DNA of 23,350 bases from JAFGJQ01 sp964586145 (GTDB lineage: Bacteria; Planctomycetota; Phycisphaerae; UBA1845), in the NCBI GenBank assembly GCA_964586145.1, contig CAZPHH010000078.1, forward strand, positions 1 through 23,350. The letters run 5' to 3'. Within the stretch, counting starts at the first letter, position 1, and every line of letters begins with the position of its first letter. Positions 14,164-21,937 of the stretch are shown in pieces. The notes beneath the pieces were generated by a model. That model had not been told where the DNA came from, did not search any database, and worked only from the letters and a program-made list of their open reading frames with translations. A program made the translations under genes and the position numbers.

Positions 14164-16401
14164 CTACCGTTTCCCCAGGGTCCCTGGCCTTTTTCGCCGC
14201 CAGGTGACGGGTCCGCGTGTCAGCCGGACCCAAAGCAGGCTCGTGAGGCTCAGCAGGATGGGAGCCACCAGGCCCGCCCCGCACGGTCCCTTTGGGTGCG
14301 GGGAGAACTCGCACGCGTCGCCAAGGCCAGATCCGTCCGAATCGGATTGGTCGGTGTTTGGGATGGTCGGGCAGTTGTCGCAGGCGTCGCCGACGCCGTC
14401 GCCGTCTGCGTCGGCCTGGTCCGGGTTCGGTGTCAGCGGGCAGTTGTCGCAGATATCGCCGATGTCGTCGCCGTCTGCGTCGGCCTGATCGGCGTTCGGA
14501 ACCATCGGACAGTTGTCGCAGGCGTCTCCAATACCGTCGGCGTCGCTATCCGACTGGTCCGCGTTGGGGATCGTTGGGCAGTCGTCGCCGGAATCGCCGA
14601 TGCCGTCCCTGTCTTCATCGATCTGGTCCGCGTCCGCCGCCGTCGGGCGGGTGTCACAGGCGTCTCCGATGCCGTCGTGGTTTTCGTCGATCTGGTCCGC
14701 GTTGGCCGCCGTCGGGCAGTTGTCACAGACGTCGCCGATTCCGTCTCCGTCTGCATCACCCTGATCGGGGTTTGCAACGGCCGGACAGTTGTCACAGGCG
14801 TCGCCGACGCCGTCGCCATCCGTGTCGACCTGGTCGGGGTTGGGCGCCAGCGGGCAGTTGTCGCAGGCGTCGCCGACGCCGTCGCCATCCGCGTCGACCT
14901 GGTCGGCGTTGGGGATTGCCGGGCAGTTATCGCAGGCGTCGCCGATGCCGTCGATGTCAAGGTCGGCCTGATTCGTGTTCGCCGTGGTCGGGCAGTTGTC
15001 GCAGACGTCTCCCACGCCGTCGGCGTCCGCGTCCGCCTGATCGGCGTTTGCGATCATCGGGCAGTTGTCGCAGTAGTCGCCGATGTAGTCGCGGTCTGCG
15101 TCGCGCTGCTCCGCGTTCGAGATGACCGGACAGTTGTCACAGACATCGCCCGTTCCATCTCCGTCGGAATCGAGCTGGTCGCTGTTGGCCGCCAAGGGAC
15201 AGTTGTCTTGCTGGTCGGGCACTCCGTCCTCGTCGCGGTCCGGCAGGTTCAGGAAGACGGAGACGCTGTCGCCGCCCTGGTTGGCCACCACGAAGTCCAT
15301 CAGACCGTCCTGGTTGAAGTCGGCGACGGCAACGGACCGCGCCTCGGCATGCGGCCCCCAGGTTTGACCCCAGGTGAACGTGGCATCCCCTGCACCCATC
15401 AGGAGCGTGACCGTGTCACTGCCATAGCAAGGTGACACGAGGTCCAGCCGCCCGTCCCCGTTGAAGTCCGCCACTTTGACGTCATACGGGTAGTTGCTGA
15501 CCGGAAAGTCGGTCCGGACGCTGAGGTTGCCTGTATCGTCTCCCTGATGCACACTTACCGAGTTCCAGTTTCGTCCCGCCACGACAACGTCGATGTCGCC
15601 GTCACCGTCCAGATCGCCCACGTCCAGGCCGAACGTGTAGTATCCGGTTGTGATGCCGACCTTCTGCACGAACGTTCCGTCTCCGTTGCCCAGCAGCACG
15701 AAGACGCGATACGCGGTTCCCTGGTTCGCCGCGACGATGTCCGGCCTTCCGTCGGCGTTCATGTCGGCGATCGCCAGGGCCGAGGCCCCGTCGCAGCTCA
15801 GCACCGTAGTCGGCGCCCCAAACGTGCCGTCGCCGTTGCCCAGGAAGACGCGCACGTCGTCGGACGTCAGGTTGGCGACCACAAGGTCCACCCGGCCGTC
15901 ACCGTTGAGGTCCGCCGCGGCCAGGTTCATGGGGCCCGTGCCGGCGGCCGTCGTGATCGGCGCCGAGAAGCCGCCGGCTCCGTTGCCCGGCAGGACCGCC
16001 ACCTGGTGGTGGAGGTAGTTCGCGAGGGCGAGGTCGATGCTCCCGTCCCCGGTGAAGTCGGCCGCCACCACCGCGCGGGGCGCGTCTCCCGCGTACCATC
16101 TCACGGCGACGCTGAATCCGCCCGCACCGTCTCCCAGCAGGACGGCCACCGTGTCTTCCGTTTCGTTCGCCACCACGATGTCCGGATGTCCGTCCGCGTT
16201 GACGTCCGCCGCAATCACGTCGGCCGGGCCGTCGCCCACCCAGCGGTCCGAGATGGAGAAATGCGGAACGACGGCGGCGAGGCCCAGATGCGCACGGAGC
16301 AGACAGGCAAGCAGGACAAACCGCCCCCCGCGGCTCCCGACGGAACCTGTGGCGCGCGAGATCCCTGGAGGTGGAGTCGCGCAGTCAGGATGCAGTGTCA
16401 T
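14164..16401 (-). CDS. Secreted FG-GAP/VCBS beta-propeller protein with 13 thrombospondin type 3 repeats and C-terminal membrane tail
   Basis: Predicted cell-surface protein of 745 residues from ATG 16401. Residues about 27-45 (FVLLACLLRAHLGLAA) form a signal peptide after a longish polar N terminus. Seven FG-GAP/VCBS repeats with calcium-binding D-x-N/D-x-DG motifs (ADVNADGHPD, ADLNGDGRVD, ADFNGDGRLD and others) fill about 50-387 and would close a seven-bladed propeller. Residues 400-698 hold 13 exact 23-residue TSP3 calcium-binding repeats. The tail has a hydrophobic segment (CGAGLVAPILLSLTSLLWV) and ends in the basic stretch RRKRPGTLGKR, like a surface-sorting signal. The frame is open upstream to 16698, but that part is not family-like. 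The role is probably adhesion or envelope structure stabilised by calcium; no enzyme domain is present. Confidence 0.88.
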   Translation of the reverse strand: MTLHPDCATPPPGISRATGSVGSRGGRFVLLACLLRAHLGLAAVVPHFSISDRWVGDGPADVIAADVNADGHPDIVVANETEDTVAVLLGDGAGGFSVAVRWYAGDAPRAVVAADFTGDGSIDLALANYLHHQVAVLPGNGAGGFSAPITTAAGTGPMNLAAADLNGDGRVDLVVANLTSDDVRVFLGNGDGTFGAPTTVLSCDGASALAIADMNADGRPDIVAANQGTAYRVFVLLGNGDGTFVQKVGITTGYYTFGLDVGDLDGDGDIDVVVAGRNWNSVSVHQGDDTGNLSVRTDFPVSNYPYDVKVADFNGDGRLDLVSPCYGSDTVTLLMGAGDATFTWGQTWGPHAEARSVAVADFNQDGLMDFVVANQGGDSVSVFLNLPDRDEDGVPDQQDNCPLAANSDQLDSDGDGTGDVCDNCPVISNAEQRDADRDYIGDYCDNCPMIANADQADADADGVGDVCDNCPTTANTNQADLDIDGIGDACDNCPAIPNADQVDADGDGVGDACDNCPLAPNPDQVDTDGDGVGDACDNCPAVANPDQGDADGDGIGDVCDNCPTAANADQIDENHDGIGDACDTRPTAADADQIDEDRDGIGDSGDDCPTIPNADQSDSDADGIGDACDNCPMVPNADQADADGDDIGDICDNCPLTPNPDQADADGDGVGDACDNCPTIPNTDQSDSDGSGLGDACEFSPHPKGPCGAGLVAPILLSLTSLLWVRLTRGPVTWRRKRPGTLGKR
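14308..15204 (-). repeat. Thirteen tandem 69-bp repeats encoding TSP3 motifs
   Basis: Thirteen head-to-tail units of exactly 69 bp (897 bp), each coding for NCPxxxNxDQxDxDGDGxGDxCD or a variant. Spacing never changes. The ninth unit has lost both cysteines (TRP in place of NCP, and GDSGD in place of GDACD). Because the unit is a multiple of three, the other frames are also periodic and give long false open frames on the plus strand. Confidence 0.95.
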
Positions 16402-16808
16402 TGGTGAAACCCCCGACCCGGACCGAACACACCCTTGGCGTAGGAGGGGCATCGGAAGGCGGTTCGTGTATCTTGAAGGCAAACTGACAAGTTTTTCCTT
16501 CGAGCGTGCGATGTGGTTCCCCGCAACCGCGCGACCCAACCGAAGAGGCTGCAACGGGCCGTTCATTTCGCGACCGCATGCCACGACGTGGTCTGGACGC
16601 GCCGGCAGAGGACGAAACGACCGTCCTCGGGCTTGGTGCCGGCCACGATCGATGGCGAGACGCCGATCAGCCCATTCGGTCGGTTCTATGTACAACACGC
16701 AACCGGTCGTCCCCCCCTCTCCTCAGGACGCCAGGGCGCGGAATACGCGGTGCGGCTTATGCGGCATGATGGTGGGCAGGCGAATGGGCCCGCAGCGCGG
16801 GTAATGAA
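16402..16808. other. 407-bp gap upstream of the surface protein
   Basis: No credible gene seen. It must contain the minus-strand promoter of the surface-protein gene. The stretch 16470-16505 is the least GC-rich part and includes a minus-strand TTGTCA at about 16485-16490, but no well-spaced -10 box follows. At the right end there is a short hairpin, listed separately, just past the NERD-like gene. Confidence 0.4.
16789..16801 (-). terminator. Short GC hairpin after the NERD-like gene
   Basis: CCCGC and GCGGG around a 3-nt loop form a 5-bp stem starting about 8 nt beyond the stop of the NERD-like gene on the minus strand. There is no T-tract, so termination is only a possibility. Confidence 0.3.
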
Positions 16809-17555
16809 TCACGATGCGCCTTGCATGGAGTGAAGGACTGCGCCGATGGCCGACACGTCCTCGGGAGTGATCTCTCGCCGGCTCTCAAATGTTCCCAGGA
16901 ATTCCAGCAGACGCTCCATGTGAACCACGTACGTCGGCGGTTTGGGGACGTGCATCTGGTAGCCGTTCACGAAGGCCCGAGTCATGCAGATCACACCTTC
17001 CACCCAGACGCGCCTGCCCAGCCGCTCCGAGAGTCGTTCGCGGATCACCGTCACCTGGCCGTGAACGTCCTGAATGTAGTGGCGGGGGGGCATGATGCCG
17101 CCGAGGGTCAACACACCCGACTCGATGCCGACTCGTCCGCGGTCACTCCGGGTGGCGATCACGAAGACGCCGCGCGGGCCCCAGACGACATGGTCCATCG
17201 AGTTGCCCTCGGCGCCTCGCAGCCGGTGTACGCAATGCCAGCCCTCGCCCTCCAGGGCCTTCAGACGGCGCCGGACCTGCTCCCGCCCGACCGCCTCCGC
17301 GATGATCGTTTCACTGGCGTCGTTCCACTGCGCGATGATCTCAGCGATGCCGACGACCATGATGAACACCATCGCCACAACCAGCCCCACGAGCTGGCCC
17401 CAGGCGATGGATACGATCGCCATCAGGAGGACGAATGCGATGCCTACCAGCATGATGGGCGCGCGGATGCGACGCCACGCTTCGTATCGAACCGCGTGCG
17501 TCTGATCGCCCAACTCAAACGCGGAGGCCAACGCCAGTTTCTTGAGCAAGCCCAT
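16809..17555 (-). CDS. Membrane protein with degenerate NERD (nuclease-related) domain
   Basis: About 248 residues from ATG 17555. Two adjacent hydrophobic segments (about 31-50 and 53-73) are followed by a NERD-like core: AEAVGREQVRRRLKALE (about 86-102), then NSMDHVVWGPRGVFVIATRSDRG split as motif residues D121, G130 and A134-T135-R136. Active NERD/PD-(D/E)xK nucleases have E-x-K at the position that reads A-T-R here, so the catalytic glutamate and lysine are gone while the aspartate and fold-defining residues remain. A non-catalytic role is likely. The frame extends upstream to a TTG at 17657, but that codon sits just after a hairpin and adds a low-complexity Pro/Arg segment, so ATG 17555 is preferred. 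Function unknown. Confidence 0.72.
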   Translation of the reverse strand: MGLLKKLALASAFELGDQTHAVRYEAWRRIRAPIMLVGIAFVLLMAIVSIAWGQLVGLVVAMVFIMVVGIAEIIAQWNDASETIIAEAVGREQVRRRLKALEGEGWHCVHRLRGAEGNSMDHVVWGPRGVFVIATRSDRGRVGIESGVLTLGGIMPPRHYIQDVHGQVTVIRERLSERLGRRVWVEGVICMTRAFVNGYQMHVPKPPTYVVHMERLLEFLGTFESRREITPEDVSAIGAVLHSMQGAS

Positions 17556-17658
17556 GCGCGTCCCCGGGGGCGGCCGGCGCCGCGTGCCCGAGGTGGGCCT
17601 GGACGCGGCCGTGCCTGATACCGGTTGATCGGGTTTCGCGGGCAGGGTCTTGACCAAG

Positions 17659-17693
17659 CGGACCGAACTGGACCCAGGGGAAGATTCGGTCCG
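17659..17693 (-). terminator. Hairpin downstream of the SucD-like gene
   Basis: Perfect 9-bp arms CGGACCGAA (17659-17667) and TTCGGTCCG (17685-17693) enclose 17 nt that can themselves pair (CTGG with CCAG). It begins 18 nt after the SucD-like stop on the minus strand. No U-rich tail follows, so it may be a non-canonical terminator or a 3'-end stabiliser separating the ligase operon from the NERD-like gene. Confidence 0.5.
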
Positions 17694-17710
17694 ATAGCCG
17701 GCAACGAGGC

Positions 17711-18607
17711 CTAACCCAAGAGCACTCTCTGCGCCACCGCCGGCAGGTCTCCGAACGAGTCCACCACGTGCGCGCCGGCCTCCCGCAGACGCTGCACCTT
17801 TTGCTCGTGCGTACCTCGGCCGCCCTCGATGATGGCCCCGGCGTGGCTGAATCGCGTCCCTTCCCTGGCGGCCTTCCCGCCGATATAGGCGATCAGCGGC
17901 TTTGTGAAGCGTCCCGACTGGATCAGGTCCGCCACACGCTCCTCCTGCGAGCCCCCAATCTCGCCGAACATCACAACGCTGTCCGTGTCCGGATCCTCCT
18001 GGAACATCTCCACCACGTCCGGCAGAGACAGCCCGATAACCGAATCGCCACCCACATGCACCAGCGTGGACAGCCCGATGCCGGCCTGTGACAGATAGTA
18101 TCCCGTCGACGAGGTCATCCCGCCGCTACGAGAGGCCACCCCCGTTCGGCCCGGCTTAAACCACTGCCGGGCAGACTCCGCCCGACCGCCGATCATGCCC
18201 AGCACGCCCCGCCCGACGGACAACACGCCCAGCGTGTTCGGACCGACGAATCGGGCGCCGGACTCCTCGGCCGCACGGGCCACCTCCAGCACGTCGAACA
18301 GCGGGACTCGGTCGGGCACCAGCACCAGCAGCCGGATGCCCGCCGCGATCGCCTCCAATGCCGCCGATTTGACCAGCGGGGCGGGCACGAACACCACGGA
18401 GATGTCGATGCGCCCCACGGACTCGATGGCCTCTTCCACGGTGTCGAAGACGGGCACACCCAGCACCTCCTGCCCGCCCTTGCCCGGCGTGCAGCCGGCC
18501 ACCACCTTCGTCCCGAAGTCGATCATCAGCCTGGCACGGGCCATGCCCTCGCGTCCCGTAATGCCCTGCACCAACACCCGCTTTGTCTCATCAATCAGTA
18601 TTGCCAC
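17711..18607 (-). CDS. Succinate-CoA ligase alpha subunit-like protein (SucD family)
   Basis: CoA-binding, phosphohistidine-carrying subunit of an acyl-CoA ligase (ADP/GDP-forming), 298 residues. The N-terminal Rossmann domain shows VLVQGITGREGMARARL (11-27) and TPGKGGQEVLGVPVFDTVEEA. The active-site histidine is H255 in RFSHAGAIIEGGRGT, and the partner glutamate is E216 in FGEIGGSQEE. Differences from classical SucD include VGRGVLGMIGG where E. coli has a PGECKIGIMPG-like segment, and VPDRVPLFDVLEVA in place of the usual loop. Succinate is therefore not certain; another dicarboxylic or short acid is possible. The GTG start has a GGGAGG box about 11 nt upstream. It follows the beta-subunit gene by 58 bp on the same strand. 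Confidence 0.88.
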   Translation of the reverse strand: MAILIDETKRVLVQGITGREGMARARLMIDFGTKVVAGCTPGKGGQEVLGVPVFDTVEEAIESVGRIDISVVFVPAPLVKSAALEAIAAGIRLLVLVPDRVPLFDVLEVARAAEESGARFVGPNTLGVLSVGRGVLGMIGGRAESARQWFKPGRTGVASRSGGMTSSTGYYLSQAGIGLSTLVHVGGDSVIGLSLPDVVEMFQEDPDTDSVVMFGEIGGSQEERVADLIQSGRFTKPLIAYIGGKAAREGTRFSHAGAIIEGGRGTHEQKVQRLREAGAHVVDSFGDLPAVAQRVLLG

Positions 18608-18665
18608 CGCTTGACCGCCTCCCGTTCACCAGTATTCATGGGTTCGGCCATTCGCCATTCGCCAC

Positions 18666-20195
18666 TCACTCGCCCAGCCCGCGAACGGGCAGGTGCACGA
18701 ACACGGCATCGTTGGCCTTATGCCGGCACTCGACTTCGCACGCGATCAGCTCGGAATCCTTGCCCGCGACGTCCTTCTCGGACAGGGCCAGGACCGGCCG
18801 GCCGTTCTCAAGCGTGAAGATGCCCTTACCGTATTCCATCAACACGGCCGTCGTTCGGTCGTCACACCGGTCCAGGTCGACATGGACGGAGCCGCCGTTG
18901 ATCGGGAACGTCAGGGCGTTCTTCGGCGGTGTGAATGTTCGCGCCGTCATGGGTAGTCGGCCCTCCGGGCGGTCCCGCCACTCGTCCACCAGTGCCCGAA
19001 TTCTCTCCGCGCAGAAGGCCGGCGTGTCGTCCTTGCGATACCCTTCGACCGGGGCCGGCACCCGCCGGGCGCAGTCGGTAAGAATCTGCACCGCCCGGTC
19101 TTCGCTGTTGCCGCCCAGCCGGATGACGGCCGGAATGCTCAGGTTCATCTCGAAAAACGCCTTCGCCAGCCCGTAGGCGGACCAGTACTGCTCCTGGCTG
19201 GCCACGCCCGACCCGCTGCCGAAGTACCCGTCGAGGTTCGGCTGCGACAGGATGATCATCGCCGCCCGATATACCTTGGCCGCCGACGGGTTGCCGGAGG
19301 TGTCGGTGAAATTGGCGATCCGGAAGCCGGCCTTCGTGATCGCGTCCATGCTCATCATGGACCCGCCGCCGCCCGCCCCGTGGAAACCCAGGTAGCCCTC
19401 CCCGCGTCCGAATCCCTGCGCCAACTGCGCGAAATAGAACGTGCCGCGGTGGTCGTTCTTTTCCACCTCGTACGCGATCCGTTCCAGCGGTGTGGGCGGG
19501 TGGTCCAGCTCGCGGGCGATCTCGATCCCGAGCTCCGGGTGCCGGTAAACCGCGTAGTCGTCAATCGTGACCCGGCAATCCGCGGCCACAACGCTGCCAT
19601 CCTGCGTCACCACGAGTGGATTGATCTCCGCCGTCCGGGCTTCGTTGCGGATCGCCACGTTCACCAGCCCCACCAGCGCGGCCGCTACGTCCGCCAGCGT
19701 CTTTCCGGACAGGCCCAGGCGCCGCACGAGGTTGCGCGCCTCATAGTCGGGCAGGCCGCGGGTCACGTCGATGGGCCGTCGAATGACCGTCGTCCCCCGG
19801 TCGGCCGCCCGTTCCTCCACCCCGGATCCGCCGGCCAGGCTGAACAGCAGCAGCGGCTTGCGGGCCGCATCGTCAATGATGACGGCCGCGTAGTATTCCT
19901 CCCGGATGTCGAGCTTCCGTTCGACCAGTACCTTTTCCACCTGGAACGAGCCGACCTTCATGCCCAACAGCTCATGAGCGATCGCAGCGGCCTCATCCGG
20001 CGTCTGTGCGAACCGGATGCCTCCCAGCTTCGCGCGGGCCGTCGTCCAGGCCTGAATCTTGACCACCACCGGCGCGCCGATCCCGGCCGCCAGGGTCCGC
20101 GCCTCGTCCGGAGAGCCGGCCGGCCCGCCCGCCGGCACCGGAATTCGGGCCGCCGCCAGAAGCTTCTTGCCTTCATACTCGTGCAGTCGGGCCAT
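18666..20195 (-). CDS. Succinate-CoA ligase beta subunit-like protein with long C-terminal extension (SucC family)
   Basis: ATP-grasp/CoA-ligase subunit that would phosphorylate the alpha-subunit histidine. ATG 20195 is set by a GAGGAGG box 8 nt upstream, giving 509 residues against about 390 for ordinary SucC. Residues about 1-230 form the ATP-grasp part: ARLHEYEGKKLL, VEKVLVERKLDIREEYY, and the metal-site strand TAEINPLVVTQDG with the later aspartate in VTIDDYAVYRHPEL. The loop that reads GGRGKAGG in E. coli is TTARAKLGG here. Residues about 260-385 are the ligase/CoA domain with a glycine-rich GFHGAGGGGSMMSMDA. The last 110 or so residues have no counterpart in SucC and contain three cysteines (DRCDD, ACEVEC). 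Substrate is uncertain; a noncanonical acid is plausible. Confidence 0.87.
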   Translation of the reverse strand: MARLHEYEGKKLLAAARIPVPAGGPAGSPDEARTLAAGIGAPVVVKIQAWTTARAKLGGIRFAQTPDEAAAIAHELLGMKVGSFQVEKVLVERKLDIREEYYAAVIIDDAARKPLLLFSLAGGSGVEERAADRGTTVIRRPIDVTRGLPDYEARNLVRRLGLSGKTLADVAAALVGLVNVAIRNEARTAEINPLVVTQDGSVVAADCRVTIDDYAVYRHPELGIEIARELDHPPTPLERIAYEVEKNDHRGTFYFAQLAQGFGRGEGYLGFHGAGGGGSMMSMDAITKAGFRIANFTDTSGNPSAAKVYRAAMIILSQPNLDGYFGSGSGVASQEQYWSAYGLAKAFFEMNLSIPAVIRLGGNSEDRAVQILTDCARRVPAPVEGYRKDDTPAFCAERIRALVDEWRDRPEGRLPMTARTFTPPKNALTFPINGGSVHVDLDRCDDRTTAVLMEYGKGIFTLENGRPVLALSEKDVAGKDSELIACEVECRHKANDAVFVHLPVRGLGE

Positions 20196-20418
20196 GCGAC
20201 GAACCTCCTCGTTGCCCATGCTCACGAATCCAATGCGGCGAATCTAGCAACTCCTCCGTGGCAAGTCCATCCGCGACGCGCCGGTTTCGACAGGCTTGCG
20301 GCGGGGGCCCGGGGGGCCTAGACTTCCACGCGTTCCTCCGGCCATCGCGGGCGCGGCACCGGGTGAGGAACACGGCCTGGACGCGTCACACCGACGGCCG
20401 CGCTGGAGGTGATCGGCC

Positions 20419-21252
20419 TTGACGATTCGCACAGGGGGTATGGGCAGCCGCCGGCTGGGCGCAAGCCTGCTCTTTGCCGGGCTTATGCTGGAGCTCGTCG
20501 GCTGCGGTCCGACGGCATCCGGCTGGTGGCTGTCGTACGACGAGGCTCAACGGGCAGCCCAGGCGCAGAATCAGACCCTCCTGGTCTTCTACAAGAACCC
20601 GTTCGATCCCGAGTCCGGCCGGATGGAGAGCGTGCTGGAGCTTCCCGCGATCCGCGCGCAGACACGCGGCATGCTCCGATGCATGTTGCTGACGGAGTTC
20701 GAGCCGAACCGGCGCTTCGTCGCCCAGTACCGGCAGGATCGGGCCCCCGCCCTCATCGTGATCCACCCGGACGGCACCTACCATGCCCGGGGCGGCCCGC
20801 TTTCCCCGGAGGACACAGCCCAGTTCCTTCAGTCGGCGGCGCCCCCCGGATCCAGGCCCACCTTGAATCCGGCCCTGCCCCGCACGTACGAATACCGCTG
20901 GATCAACATCTACGAGGATGCGGTCCAGGAGGCACGCCGCAAGAACCGCAAGCTCCTGATTGTCTACAAATGGTGGCTCTCTTCGGAATCCAATGAACTC
21001 ATCCGGCGGATCGACCAGCCCGAGGTTGCCCGACACTTCGTCGATTCGGTGCATTGCATCCTGGACTGGGACTTCATCCCCAATCGACAGCACGCGGCCC
21101 GCTACGGCGTCGAGAAGCTGCCGGCCCTCATTCTCGTTCAGCCGGACGGAACGTACGACACGCTTGTGGGTCTCCACGAGATCAGTCGGATCGTCCGGTT
21201 CGCCGTCGAATCCCGGGGCGGACAACGAAGCGCCCCTCGCGGCGGAACCTGA
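20419..21252 (+). CDS. Lipoprotein with two cysteine-free thioredoxin-like domains
   Basis: A 277-residue predicted lipoprotein. Residues 11-29 form a lipoprotein signal peptide ending in the lipobox LVGC (C29). Two thioredoxin-fold units follow, about 37-140 and 158-263, with parallel landmarks: LLVFYKNPFDPES and LLIVYKWWLSSES where active thioredoxins carry WCxxC, and RAPALIVIHPDGTY and KLPALILVQPDGTY containing the cis-proline (P110 and P235). The CxxC pair is absent from both units, so disulfide chemistry is unlikely and a binding, scaffold or chaperone role at the membrane is inferred. TTG 20419 is chosen because GGAGGTGA lies about 9 nt upstream; ATG 20440 is the alternative. It is 70 bp upstream of pgsA on the same strand. 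Confidence 0.78.
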   Translation: MTIRTGGMGSRRLGASLLFAGLMLELVGCGPTASGWWLSYDEAQRAAQAQNQTLLVFYKNPFDPESGRMESVLELPAIRAQTRGMLRCMLLTEFEPNRRFVAQYRQDRAPALIVIHPDGTYHARGGPLSPEDTAQFLQSAAPPGSRPTLNPALPRTYEYRWINIYEDAVQEARRKNRKLLIVYKWWLSSESNELIRRIDQPEVARHFVDSVHCILDWDFIPNRQHAARYGVEKLPALILVQPDGTYDTLVGLHEISRIVRFAVESRGGQRSAPRGGT

Positions 21253-21322
21253 TTCGGCCTCGGCCACACGCCGTCCGGGGCTCGCCCGCGGGACGCGCCG
21301 GCAGTGCTGGAGGATAACCGGT

Positions 21323-21937
21323 ATGAGTTGGCTCGGCTGGCCAAACCGCGTCACCATCACCCGTATCCTGCTGATCGCACCGCTGATCATCTGCGTGCTG
21401 AACATCAACAACCCGGCCAGTCCGTATGCCCGTCGCCTGGCCCTCGGCCTGCTGCTGCTCATTGCCGTCGGAGACGGCCTGGACGGATTCCTGGCCCGTC
21501 GCCTCCGACAGGCGACACTGGCCGGTAAATTCCTCGACCCGCTGGGCGACAAGATTCTGATGACCTGCATGACGGTGCTCCTCGCTTTCGAGGCGACCGG
21601 TGTGCCCGGGGCCGTCCTCCCCAACTGGGTGCCCGTCATCGCCATCGGGAAGGACGTCGTGACGGTCGGGGGCTTTACGCTGATCTACCTGACCGCCGGC
21701 CGCTTCGTGATCCAGCCTCGCCCTTTGGGAAAGGCCTGTACGGTGGTACAATTCGGCATGATCGCGCTCGTCCTGGCGGCGCCGGACCTGCCCCGGGGGC
21801 TCCAACGGCTGCCCGGCATCAGTTGGTGGACCGCCAGCGGCCTGGCCGTTGCGGCGACCCTGGACTATCTTCGCTGGGGAAGCCGGGCCGCCCGACCGAC
21901 CGAGGACGGCAGCGACAGGGAGGATCAGCCAACGTGA
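21323..21937 (+). CDS. pgsA: CDP-alcohol phosphatidyltransferase, PgsA-type (phosphatidylglycerophosphate synthase)
   Basis: Integral membrane enzyme expected to transfer a phosphatidyl group from CDP-diacylglycerol to glycerol-3-phosphate, the committed step to phosphatidylglycerol and cardiolipin. The full family motif D-x2-D-G-x2-A-R-x8-G-x3-D-x3-D is present as D51, D54-G55, A58-R59, G68, D72 and D76. The N terminus PNRVTITRILL and the following membrane spans are typical of PgsA. The 204-residue length from ATG 21323 fits, and a GGAGG box lies 9 nt upstream; the longer open frame to 20960 overlaps the preceding gene and is not used. The stop overlaps the ribBA start by 4 bp. A different acceptor alcohol cannot be ruled out by motif alone. 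Confidence 0.92.
   Translation: MSWLGWPNRVTITRILLIAPLIICVLNINNPASPYARRLALGLLLLIAVGDGLDGFLARRLRQATLAGKFLDPLGDKILMTCMTVLLAFEATGVPGAVLPNWVPVIAIGKDVVTVGGFTLIYLTAGRFVIQPRPLGKACTVVQFGMIALVLAAPDLPRGLQRLPGISWWTASGLAVAATLDYLRWGSRAARPTEDGSDREDQPT

Noticed and set aside
14062..15435. Plus-strand open frame of 457 codons giving VVAGVADAVAV-like periodic protein
   Set aside because: It lies opposite the TSP3 repeats; the 69-bp unit is a multiple of three, so the antisense frame is periodic and stop-free by construction. The minus frame has the real calcium-binding and cysteine motifs.
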